Shown: positions 22,401 to 31,173 of the stretch, piece by piece
Layout: each line of letters begins with the position of its first letter
Numbering within the stretch: the stretch's first letter is position 1
DNA from: Thelephora terrestris
Lineage: Eukaryota > Basidiomycota > Agaricomycetes > Thelephorales > Thelephoraceae
DNA length: 64,000 nt
Reading direction: 5' to 3'
NCBI GenBank assembly: GCA_015956445.1
Contig: WIUZ02000008.1
Span: forward strand, 1,178,001 to 1,242,000
Position numbers and translations under genes: made by a program
The notes under the pieces: generated by a model
The model's input: only the letters and a program-made list of their open reading frames with translations
What the model was told of the DNA's origin: nothing
Database searches by the model: none

Positions 22401-22405
22401 AGACT

Positions 22406-22760
22406 TGTTGAACCGGAGGTCTATGCCCGGCAACGGGTCAACCGGCTCCACCGCTTCAAGCAAGAGCCGATGCCGGAGAGCGCTGATCAAAGCGACCCGA
22501 AGGGACGGTATCACATCAGTGATCCGATCGATCGGTATGACGCGCGCGTGCCTTAAGCCGCCGCACGGACCCTGCATCAGTCACACTGTATAGATGTGAC
22601 AACAATAGAGTAGATAGATATATATACCCCTCATGAGTAGATAGATCAATCAATCGCTTCTCTCTCTCTCTCCCCCACTAGCAACTATAAACCTCTCCCC
22701 TTCAGGTAAGGATTAGAGTATCCATGTAGTAGTATAGCATTATACTCTACCTGCTCAACA
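22406..22760 (+). repeat. copia 5' LTR
   Basis: 355 bp, TG..CA ends. A TATATATA box lies at about 22617, followed by a CT-rich stretch (about 22660-22675) as in fungal core promoters. A potential donor site (cttcaggtaagg, about 22702) could splice to ttgcag at about 23153, giving a leader intron before gag. Confidence 0.95.
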
Positions 22761-22780
22761 GGTTATGAGCCCGGGCTATG
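22761..22780 (+). other. Primer-binding site, half initiator-tRNA type
   Basis: Directly after the LTR, ggttatgagcccgggctatg is complementary to the anticodon-arm region of initiator Met tRNA (the complement contains GGGCTCATAACC). Priming by a 5' half of tRNA-iMet cut in the anticodon loop is known for copia elements. The assignment comes from sequence recall and was not aligned to the host tRNA. Confidence 0.7.
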
Positions 22781-23176
22781 CCCTGTGTTCTAAGCTGCGC
22801 CTCTGTGGCTGCGCTGTGAACAGGCTCTAATCTTACCTTAGTGCGCCTTAATGGCTGCCACTGCGCTATCCACTGCGTAGGAAGGGGACTTAGAACAAAA
22901 AGTCAAAACCCCAAGAGGGGATGAAACAGTGACTAGCCAAAGCTGAGCACAACACACATTCGTAGACCCCACAGGGGAGGGTAGTCGATTAACATCTGCC
23001 GACGGTGTGGAATGAGGCAATATGCGATAAAGCTTCTCACTAAAGTAATCCCTGAAAGGAAAGACTGCTTCTTCCCCTTTTTTCCACTTGCTTCTGGCAA
23101 AAAAAAAAAAAAAAAAAGCGTACGATAACTGATGAAACTTGTTATTGGTTGCAGGACTTCCACCTCCCAAAAACAA
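22781..23176. other. copia leader
   Basis: About 400 bases between the primer-binding site and gag with no gene. It contains an 18-base A run at about 23100-23117 and an acceptor-like ttgcag shortly before the gag ATG. Confidence 0.5.
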
Positions 23177-24202
23177 ATGTCTTCTCAACTCACCTCCCTC
23201 GTCCCCGTCCTCTCCGGCCCAAACTACCAACAGTGGGCTGGACCAATGCGCTCATACCTAATGTCGCAAGGACAATGGAGGACGATCCAGAAAAAGGAAC
23301 CTACCCTCGAGGTATGGCCAAAAACTGAAGCCACCTATGACGCCGAGAACAACCTATTGACTCAGGCACAGGAAGGCACTGATAACCAAGACGAAGTAGA
23401 CGCATGGGCTGAGGCAAATGACAAAGCCCTCGGCAACATCCTCCTGCGCCTTGTCCCGGATATCCAGTACAAGTACCGAGCTGAAACCAACGCTGCCGCC
23501 CTTCTCAAAGCAATCGAGAAGGAGTACGGAAAGCCAGGGATCATCGGAATCTACCTGGAGTTCAAACATGCGATGGAGGTCAAGATCCTCGAGGGACAAG
23601 ACCCCACGCCCGCCTTAGACAAATTTGCTTCCCATATCGGCCGACTTGAGAGCAACGGGGAAGACGCCGTCATCCCCCCCTTCATCAAAGCAATGATGCT
23701 TATGTCGAAGCTTCCTCCGTCATACAATAACATTCCACAGGCAATTTGCCAGACGGAGGATCTGACCAAGCTTGATGTGGATGGTCTTCGGCGGTCAATC
23801 CTCCTCGCATGGGAGCAGACGTCCAACGGCAAAGGTAGACAGCAGGCGCATAGGCTGTCCAATGTACAGCGCACTCCTGGAAACCCCAATTTCCAACAGC
23901 AGCAGCAGTACAGCGGGGATCAACCCCAGGGCCAAGGCGGACGCGGACGTAACCGCCGAGGAACCAGAGGAGGCCGAGGAAGGTTCCAACAACAGGCACA
24001 GCAGTCTGAGGAGCCCCCCTTACCCTCTCCTGCCCCCCTCAACCTCCAGTTGCGTCTGGCTCCGGTATGTCGGTCACCGACTACGGCTTCGCCTCTATGG
24101 CAGCCTTTCCCATACGCTCCCTCCCGGTCCATCGTGAAGGTGCAGGGACCCCTTCCTTCTACCCCTCCGTTCAGAAGGCAAGAGATCTCTCAGCACGACT
24201 AG
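23177..24202 (+). CDS. copia gag
   Basis: The product is a UBN2/copia-type gag: SLVPVLSGPNYQQWAGPMRSY..QGQW, then DAWAEANDKALGNILLRLVPD, AAALLKAIEKEYG and IKAMMLMSKLPPSYNNI. It ends in a Gln/Gly/Arg-rich basic tail (GRGRNRRGTRGGRGRF) and has no CCHC zinc knuckle, so the basic tail probably binds RNA. ATG 23177 is preferred to the upstream in-frame 23132, because the latter lies before the acceptor-like ttgcag. The pol frame is -1 relative to gag, and it is open only from 24010. Two six-C runs (24014-24019 and 24033-24038) lie in that overlap, and after either run the pol frame reads on sensibly. A single-base change in a C run, or -1 slippage there, would link gag and pol. Confidence 0.88.
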   Translation: MSSQLTSLVPVLSGPNYQQWAGPMRSYLMSQGQWRTIQKKEPTLEVWPKTEATYDAENNLLTQAQEGTDNQDEVDAWAEANDKALGNILLRLVPDIQYKYRAETNAAALLKAIEKEYGKPGIIGIYLEFKHAMEVKILEGQDPTPALDKFASHIGRLESNGEDAVIPPFIKAMMLMSKLPPSYNNIPQAICQTEDLTKLDVDGLRRSILLAWEQTSNGKGRQQAHRLSNVQRTPGNPNFQQQQQYSGDQPQGQGGRGRNRRGTRGGRGRFQQQAQQSEEPPLPSPAPLNLQLRLAPVCRSPTTASPLWQPFPYAPSRSIVKVQGPLPSTPPFRRQEISQHD

Positions 24203-27200
24203 GCGTCACGCCCACGATTGAGACCCTCAAACGACTGGAGCGCTCCTGCGAGCAGACGGTCGATCCTCGACCTCGCAAAAAGGCGCGTACCCCGCCAAGC
24301 GAGGATGAAGTGAGCCTGGGATGGTCGGGTGATGAGATGGTTGTTGAATCCCCCGTGTCGGTTGCCGGTCCGTCTGGCGGAAGGTATGAAACAGGTGTTC
24401 AAGTGTTGAGTAACGATACTAACGACTCCACAGCGGCTGAAGATGAACGTAACTCTTCAGTAGTAGCTTCCGAATACACTTGTTTGACCTTGTCCGCCCT
24501 GAGTGAAACTGAAGCCGTGTGGATGCTCGACTCTGGTGCATCCCGGCACTTTACCTTCGATATGAATGATTTTGTTGAATACGAGGCAATCGAGCCCATT
24601 CCTCTAAGGACTGCGACTACTTTCACAACGATCATCGGTAAAGGAACAGTGATCCTCTACGTAGACGAAAAGGCTGTTAGGCTAAACCCCGTCTATTTTG
24701 TTCCTGAAATATCCCATAGGCTATTATCTCTTGGCCAGTTCCTCAAAAGCGGACTCTTCTCGAGGGGGAGTGCTCGCGAAATCTCACTCTACGAAGAAGA
24801 AACCGAGTTTCTTACCTTCCACCCTCGAACCGAGGATGATAGTATTTACATCATCAGAACTCTCCTCGGGGCGCAACTTACTGCCGCCGAAATTGAAACT
24901 ATATACGATGCTGATTTTGAGATCATGCACCGCCGACTGGCTCACCCCTCTAAAGAAGTGATCCAAAAAGCCGGGAAACATGTCAAGGATTTTCCTCATG
25001 TCGAAATCCCAAAAGAGCACCTCTGCACTGGATGCGCGCAAGGAAAGATGACTAATAAAACCTTTCCCCCTTCCAGCACCAGAGCAACTGCCCCTTTCGA
25101 GCTGATCCACTCGGACCTGAAGACCTTCCCCATTGAGTCCTATCGCAAATACAAGTACTCAATCGTCTTCTATGACGACTATACCTCACACGCCTGGACC
25201 ATGAATTTGCGCACTAAAGACGCTGCACTCGTGGCTACCAGGCACTTCCTGGCTATGGTTGAAACCAAGTACCAGAAGAGAGTACGCCGATGGATGTCCG
25301 ATGCCGGGGGGGAATACACGTCCCTAACGTTCACGACAATGCTCAAGGAAAAGGGAATCGAGATCCTCCAATCTATCCCGCATGCACACCAACAGAATGG
25401 CCGCGCGGAAAGGATCATTCGAACATTGATGGATAAGGCAGAATCCATGAGATTGCAGGCTTGCCTCCCTCAATCCTGGTGGGAATTCGCCCTTGACCAC
25501 GCAACTCACGTTTACAATCGAACGCCGAACCGTCGCCTAAATTGGCAGACTCCATTCCAACTATTAAATGGAAGTAAGCCTTCAATTGATCATCTTCGGG
25601 TCTTCGGCTGCGGAGCCTACGTCTTCATCCCGGAAGAAGTACGAATAAACAAACTCGCGCCTCGATCAGAATTGATGACCTACCTGGGTACTCACCCGGG
25701 AGGAAAAGGATGGATCTTTATGCGCGGACCTAACAACATCATTTTCTCCGCTGCTCAGGCCACCTTCGATGAGTTGCACTTTCCCAAGTGCCCAACTGCC
25801 AGTGTGCGGCGAAACACACGGCTGCAATCTACTGCGCCACCCCTACCCAGTCATCACTGTCACAAAGACGGTGACTGCCAGTGTCCCCTTCCAGGAGGAC
25901 AAGAGGAAGATGACGCAGCACCCTCAGCACGTCCCAAACCTACCCCCAAGCCTTCCTCGAAAGGCAAGGAGCGTGCTATTGAGCCAGCACCACGGCCGCA
26001 GACGCCAGTGCAATCTAGGGCACCCAGCCCGGAACCGCCGAGGTCGCCTACACCCAGCTCTAGCTCTGATTCCGACCCTGAGGATGCACCACCCGCCCCG
26101 CCAACGATTGTGCCTCCATCACCTGTCAAGGCTCGGAGGCCTCAGCGTGAGCGAAAAGTACCGGCCAAGCCCGGCAATGTTTACGGCAGTAAGCATCCGG
26201 TGGAAATAATTAGGTCTACCCGGCGTATGAAGGATTGGAAGAAGGTTGTCGGAGATTTTTCCGTAGCACCTAGGCGCGGGCGAAGTTCAGGAGCAGTTCC
26301 CGGACCTAGCACGCAGCCACTTCCTGAGAGAGAATCCTCCACTGAGGAAGAAGCTGAAGCGGCGTCAGAGTCCGAAGATGAGGTTGAGAAATCCGTTGAA
26401 CCATCCGGATTCACCACCCCTGAGGAAGACGCTGACGCCCTTCTAGCTAGTAGGCTGTGCCGGGAAGGGGGAGTAGAACTCCAAAACCTCTTAATTTCGA
26501 AAGCCGTCTCACCAACCGCCAACGAAAAAACTCCAAAAGAATGGAAATACCGAGACATCGCCACACTACCACAGGCAGAGCTCGAGGAATGGAGGACAGC
26601 CTGCAACGAAGAGTTGGAAGCTCTTCGCAGGCGCAAAGTATACGACCTGGTAGAGCGCCCTCGAGGCCGCAAGGTTATCAAAAACCGCTGGGTATTCGAC
26701 CAGAAACCAGATGGTCGCAAGAAAGCCCGCTTAGTAGCAAAAGGCTTCTCACAGGTTGAGGGAATGGACTACGATGCCGTGTTCTCCCCCGTTGTCCGAT
26801 TCGAGACAGTGCGCCTAATATTTGCAATGGCCGCCCTCGGAGGATGGGTCCTCAAAGGACTTGATGTTCGAAACGCGTACCTATACGGCGAACTCGACGA
26901 GGAAATATACATGGAACAACCAGAGGGATTCGTAGCTCCAGGAAAAGAGACTCATGTTCTCCGCTTAAAGCGTGCCCTCTACGGACTGAAACAAGCCGGG
27001 CTCGCATGGTGGCGAGCCCTGAAACGGTCCATGGAAAAGCTCGGATTCAAATCCTTGAGCTCAGATGCCGGGATCTTCATTTACCAAGATAAAGATGGAA
27101 GATTCGTAATTGCGTTAATCTATGTAGACGATGCCATCTTTACCGGACCCCACACAGCGCTTACGGAGCAGCTCAAGGGGGAGTTCATGAAGATATGGGA

Positions 27201-28068
27201 AACTAGGGATCTAGGAGACCTAACCGATTTCCTCCGCATGAGGATCACTCGACATGGCAGCAAGATTTCTATAGATCAATGCGCCTACCTCCAGACAGTC
27301 CTCGAGCGATGTGGGATGCAAAATGCAAAGGTTGCTCCAACCCCTCTTCCAGCCGGGTATGTACCGACTCCATCAACAGAGGTAGCATGCCCGGAAAGAC
27401 GAAGCAGGTTCCAGACCATAATCGGTTCTTTACTGTACCTAATGCTGGGTACCCGACCTGATATCGCCTTCGCGGTCACCAAACTTGCGCAATATGCTGC
27501 AAACCCGTCAAAAGAGCACGTCGAAAAAGCGCTGTATATCTGCCGCTACCTAATCGGGACCTCAAGATACCGGTTAACTTACGACGGAGATTCACGGGAA
27601 GGTATCTCAGCTTGTACCGACTCAGACTGGGCCTCAGATCCCACTCAGAGACGATCCCAAAGTGGATACTTTGTCCGGATGGCAAAAGGACTCATCTCTT
27701 GGACCTCAAGGGCACAAAAAACCATTGCCTTGTCGTCCACTGAGGCTGAATACATGGCGCTCTCTGATTGCAGCCGCCAGGTAGTCTGGATGCATACCCT
27801 TCTGGGGGAGCTCGGCTATAACCTAAAAGCCATCCCGATCTGTGGAGATAACCAAGGCTCGATCTTTATCGCCTCCAACCCGGTCACTGAAAAAAGGTCG
27901 AAGCATATCGACATCCGCTACCACTACATCCGGGAAGTCATCAATGACGGACGAGTGGTTGTGTATTTCATTCCTGGGGATGATAATCCTGCGGATCTCC
28001 TGACAAAAAACCTTGGAGTCGTCAAACTTAGAAAATTCAGAGATGCCCTTGGCCTCGAATTCTTCTGA
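24010..28068 (+). CDS. copia pol: protease, integrase, RT, RNase H
   Basis: Order is typical of Ty1/copia. Protease MLDSGASRHF at about 24523. Integrase zinc finger (HRRLAHPS..LCTGCAQGK) at about 24930-25040, then the core with HSDLKTFP, FYDDYTSHAW, WMSDAGGEYTS and HQQNGRAERIIR. A long Pro/Ser-rich linker with acidic patches follows (about 25850-26450). RT has RLVAKGFSQVEGMDY, LDVRNAYLYGELDEEIYMEQP and the catalytic LIYVDDAIF (about 27118). RNase H has CTDSDWASDPTQRRSQSG and LSSTEAEYMAL. The frame is open to 28068 with no stop. The start is given where the frame first opens; the first ATG is at 24067, but expression as a fusion with gag is more likely. Confidence 0.93.
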   Translation, partial: GAPLTLSCPPQPPVASGSGMSVTDYGFASMAAFPIRSLPVHREGAGTPSFYPSVQKARDLSARLGVTPTIETLKRLERSCEQTVDPRPRKKARTPPSEDEVSLGWSGDEMVVESPVSVAGPSGGRYETGVQVLSNDTNDSTAAEDERNSSVVASEYTCLTLSALSETEAVWMLDSGASRHFTFDMNDFVEYEAIEPIPLRTATTFTTIIGKGTVILYVDEKAVRLNPVYFVPEISHRLLSLGQFLKSGLFSRGSAREISLYEEETEFLTFHPRTEDDSIYIIRTLLGAQLTAAEIETIYDADFEIMHRRLAHPSKEVIQKAGKHVKDFPHVEIPKEHLCTGCAQGKMTNKTFPPSSTRATAPFELIHSDLKTFPIESYRKYKYSIVFYDDYTSHAWTMNLRTKDAALVATRHFLAMVETKYQKRVRRWMSDAGGEYTSLTFTTMLKEKGIEILQSIPHAHQQNGRAERIIRTLMDKAESMRLQACLPQSWWEFALDHATHVYNRTPNRRLNWQTPFQLLNGSKPSIDHLRVFGCGAYVFIPEEVRINKLAPRSELMTYLGTHPGGKGWIFMRGPNNIIFSAAQATFDELHFPKCPTASVRRNTRLQSTAPPLPSHHCHKDGDCQCPLPGGQEEDDAAPSARPKPTPKPSSKGKERAIEPAPRPQTPVQSRAPSPEPPRSPTPSSSSDSDPEDAPPAPPTIVPPSPVKARRPQRERKVPAKPGNVYGSKHPVEIIRSTRRMKDWKKVVGDFSVAPRRGRSSGAVPGPSTQPLPERESSTEEEAEAASESEDEVEKSVEPSGFTTPEEDADALLASRLCREGGVELQNLLISKAVSPTANEKTPKEWKYRDIATLPQAELEEWRTACNEELEALRRRKVYDLVERPRGRKVIKNRWVFDQKPDGRKKARLVAKGFSQVEGMDYDAVFSPVVRFETVRLIFAMAALGGWVLKGLDVRNAYLYGELDEEIYMEQPEGFVAPGKETHVLRLKRALYGLKQAGLAWWRALKRSMEKLGFKSLSSDAGIFIYQDKDGRFVIALIYVDDAIFTGPHTALTEQLKGEFMKIWETRDLGDLTDFLRMRITRHGSKISIDQCAYLQTVLERCGMQNAKVAPTPLPAGYVPTPSTEVACPERRSRFQTIIGSLLYLMLGTRPDIAFAVTKLAQYAANPSKEHVEKALYICRYLIGTSRYRLTYDGDSREGISACTDSDWASDPTQRRSQSGYFVRMAKGLISWTSRAQKTIALSSTEAEYMALSDCSRQVVWMHTLLGELGYNLKAIPICGDNQGSIFIASNPVTEKRSKHIDIRYHYIREVINDGRVVVYFIPGDDNPADLLTKNLGVVKLRKFRDALGLEFF

Positions 28069-28135
28069 GCACATACCTCCAACTTACTACAGTCCAGTTC
28101 CCACCAATGAAGTTATACAGGGAGCTGTACTTAGT

Positions 28136-28144
28136 AAGGGGGAG
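28136..28144 (+). other. copia polypurine tract
   Basis: aagggggag lies directly before the 3' LTR start (TGTTGAACC at 28145). This is the normal plus-strand primer position. Confidence 0.85.
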
Positions 28145-28499
28145 TGTTGAACCGGAGGTCTATGCCCGGCAACGGGTCAACCGGCTCCACCGCTTCAAGC
28201 AAGAGCCGATGCCGGAGAGCGCTGATCAAAGCGACCCGAAGGGACGGTATCACATCAGTGATCCGATCGATCGGTATGACGCGCGCGTGCCTTAAGCCGC
28301 CGCACGGACCCTGCATCAGTCACACTGTATAGATGTGACAACAATAGAGTAGATAGATATATATACCCCTCATGAGTAGATAGATCAATCAATCGCTTCT
28401 CTCTCTCTCTCCCCCACTAGCAACTATAAACCTCTCCCCTTCAGGTAAGGATTAGAGTATCCATGTAGTAGTATAGCATTATACTCTACCTGCTCAACA
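28145..28499 (+). repeat. copia 3' LTR
   Basis: 355 bp, same as the 5' LTR over its full length by eye, TG..CA ends, followed by the AGACT target duplication. Confidence 0.95.
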
Positions 28500-28504
28500 A
28501 GACT

Positions 28505-29090
28505 GAGTGAGAGAGGAGAGCGAACGATTCAAGGAGTTACTCGATAAGCTCTTCAGTGGCCTGCAGCAAATACACCGATGCTACAAGGAGAAGAGGACTT
28601 CCCGAGATATCAAAGATAGGGAATCCTCAGCTACTCTGCCTAGGTATATATAGAAGAGGGGCTGGGACAGAGATGATCCTATCTAATAATAACTCGGAGT
28701 AAAGAAGGGCCGTGAGTAAGCTATAAAACGTAAGCGGCCCGGAGTGTGAGAAATAGTTAACAATGAATGACTAAGTGTTCAATAGAAAAGAATAGGGGTC
28801 ATGACGTCGTGTGGGAAAGGAATGACAAAGAACAGTATCACATGCGAGGGACAGACCAATCAGGAGACGACGCGTCAGCTCGTTCGATCGGGACAAGGAA
28901 AGGCCGAGTGGGGCAATAGAGCGACTGCGGAGATGACGTGGTTGGGAGGGACCTAGGCCGGGACAAAGGTGATGCGGTCCAATGGCGAATAGGGCGTGAG
29001 CCAGTTGAGGATGGGATAAGAGGCGAGCGCGAACCGGCTGTTAGACCCATCAACCCATCCTTATCACCACCAACAACAACACCATCCACT
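28505..29090. promoter_or_regulatory. Upstream region of the five-exon gene
   Basis: About 590 bases of the LTR-type element. tatatatag at 28645-28653 is a candidate TATA box for the gene that starts at 29091, which would leave a ~400 base leader. No other feature was recognised. Confidence 0.4.
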
Positions 29091-30804
29091 ATGCCCATGA
29101 TCAACGAATGTGTCTTCAGGAGCGGCCATACCACGTCAACGATTTCGCTGATGGACGTTCGCAGTCCTCAGTACAAGCGGTACTTCCTCCCATCGGACAC
29201 GGCGGTGTACCTGAGCTATCATCAGGTCGCGTTGTCACGCGTTGTCGATGTTGACGATTACTGACAGCGCTTTAGGTCGCCACGATAGCCGATAAAGCGG
29301 ATGCCCATGATTTGGAGGGGACGATCCCAGAGCCGCCTCAATACCTCACCATGGATGATGAACTGTGGTTCCATGGTTTGATTGATGACAAGCTGCAGGG
29401 GGCGACGTTTGGAGTGAACTTCGACATTGAGATGCGTCGGCCCGATGAAACGCCTGTGGCAGCGTCTTTGTGGCGTCTCCTTCAGCTGGGGATCTATGAC
29501 CTTGCCGACAATGAGGGTAAGTGGCCAGGGAGTACCAGGTCACGACACTTCACTGCGTCCATGGCCCACCGCCTTTGGTTCCTTTTGCGGACGGAACAGA
29601 AAGCGGTGAGTCGATCTGTGCATATCCCGTTTAAGGGATAACACTGATTGGCTAGCAGAATGAACATCTTTGCCGTGAAGTGAAGGAGACCAAGGCCGAC
29701 ATCCGTCGTCTTGTCCAGGAGCAAGTGGGGAACAACCGGACGTTCCGTCTGGTTACTGACACGTTGAGGACAACCTTCGAGAGTGAGATGCTCCAGATGC
29801 GCGAGGAGCACAACCGGCTTGTAGCTTCCATCAAGGAGAAGGACAATGACGTCGCTCGGGATTTCCAGGAGGCCGACAGGAGGTTGAATTGTCACCGAAG
29901 AGAGATTAACAATCTCAGCACCCAGGTTGGCACTGATCATATCTCCATATACAATGGTGATTGACCTGTGCCTTTTAGGTCGATTCTCTGGATGATGCCC
30001 TACCGATGTTGGGGGCGCGCATGGATTCCATGAGCGATCGCTTGTGCCACTGTCGTGCTAGGTCGTCGGCTGGGGTCCGTGACGAGTCCGAGGATGAGCA
30101 GATTCCCGACTGGATGGCGTCGCCTGCGTCGGAGGGATCGTACCATACTCCCATGCGTACCGATGAGGCTGATGAGGAGGTCATGCGGGAGACGTTGGAA
30201 GAAACGGCCGTCAATCCCACAAGCAGCTCTCCGGAGTTGGAGTACGAGGAAGAGAATCAGGTGGCGATCCCTATCCCACCTCCATCGTTGTCTCCGGTGC
30301 GTGGGCAACGTTCTACTCGTGCTCGTCGCTGGGGGCCTTATGTCGGTCGTCGTCGTCCAGTGCATGGGATGCAGACTACCGACCTCAACGTTTTCTATGG
30401 AGGGGATGCCCATGTCGAGCCCACCGTCTTATCAGGACGCGACGCTGCTCCAGTGTTGTCTAGATCGCAGCAAACTGATTCCGGTGGAGACCGTCGACGT
30501 GAACGACTTAACTGCCCTTACGCTCTCGTCAGTCCGGCGTGCCGAGGTCGCCTTGACATTGGTGACCAGCTTGAGCGACAGGATGGCCAAGTGGACAGTG
30601 GAGCAGAATCAGACTCGGGCTCAAGCCTCTCTCGATTTAGCGAGAGAGCGCCTTCGCGCCAAAATTTGTCTGGCTGTCGCTCATCGTCTGGAAGCGGATC
30701 GGGTTGTCGCGATGGTCGACGAGGGAGTCGACGAGAGTGCCTTGGAGGAGGTGGTGGGAGCTGCTTCTGTTGATGAAGCCTACTGGGGAGAGTTCCAAGG
30801 ATGA
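29091..30804 (+). CDS. Unknown coiled-coil protein, five exons, carried in the LTR-type element
   Basis: Splicing 29091-29225, 29276-29605, 29659-29925, 29979-30296 and 30361-30804 gives an uninterrupted 497-residue product; the four introns (50, 53, 53 and 64 nt) have GT..AG ends, and every junction keeps frame. The first exon reads MPMINECVFRSGH; exon 2 has LTMDDELWFHGLIDDKLQG and LWRLLQLGIYDLADNE; exon 3 is strongly helical and charged (VKETKADIRRLVQEQVG.., LQMREEHNRLVASIKEKDND), a likely coiled coil; exon 4 is acidic; exon 5 has RRAEVALTLVTSLSDRMAKW and more helix. I recognise no family. An open spliced frame in a mobile element suggests selection or recent capture. Another gene model is possible for exon 5. 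Confidence 0.62.
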
Positions 30805-31133
30805 GTCCGTGCACCATGTAGTCTGCCTGTAGCGTCGTGCGGATTCAACTCCGTTGACTAGTCGTCTTGTGTCTTTCGTCGTGGTCTCCTGTAATACCAT
30901 CATCGTGTGTCTGCCTTTCTGATGACGTGTGAGTCGTGATGAGGGAATGGATAAGATAAGAGGAAATGGGGGTAAGGAACGTGGGCGAAAGTTGGGTGTA
31001 AAAGGGTTTGAAAAAGGGATAAAAATTCAGCACGCTGACACATGTGACACTGGTCACACCTTTCGTGACATTTTGTCACACTTGTGACACCTGTCACACC
31101 ATTAATTACCATAGAATACAGTAGAAGGACATA
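30805..31133. promoter_or_regulatory. GATA and TGTCAC motifs upstream of the right LTR promoter
   Basis: ggataagataagagg at 30949-30963 repeats the GATA motif of the left end. At 31035-31100 the sequence has at least six TGTCAC/GTGACA motifs in both orientations (tgacacatgtgac, ggtcacacc, tgtcacacttgtgacac). Similar motifs lie in the solo LTR (33455-33480). Confidence 0.6.
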
Positions 31134-31173
31134 GAACGTTCTAGAATATTCTCACATGAAAAAGTATATAAAG
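31134..31173 (+). promoter_or_regulatory. Four-unit heat-shock element and TATA box
   Basis: GAACGTTCTAGAATATTC (31134-31151) is a perfect alternating GAA-nn-TTC-nn-GAA-nn-TTC heat-shock element. TATATAAAG at 31165-31173 lies 13 bases further on and is followed by a pyrimidine-rich stretch. This is the arrangement expected for a heat-shock-factor driven LTR promoter. Confidence 0.75.

Larger units (their letters stand above)
22401..28504 (+). mobile_element. Complete Ty1/copia retrotransposon with identical LTRs
   Basis: The element spans 22406-28499 with 5-bp target duplications AGACT (22401-22405 and 28500-28504). Both 355-bp LTRs start TGTTGAACC and end CTCAACA, and I see no difference between them, so it inserted very recently. 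The internal part has a primer-binding site next to the 5' LTR, gag, pol and a polypurine tract next to the 3' LTR. It is nested in the larger LTR-type element. Confidence 0.95.

Noticed and set aside
23100-23117. 18-base A run as a poly(A) tail of a LINE or retrocopy
   Set aside because: It lies in the leader of an otherwise complete copia element, between primer-binding site and gag.
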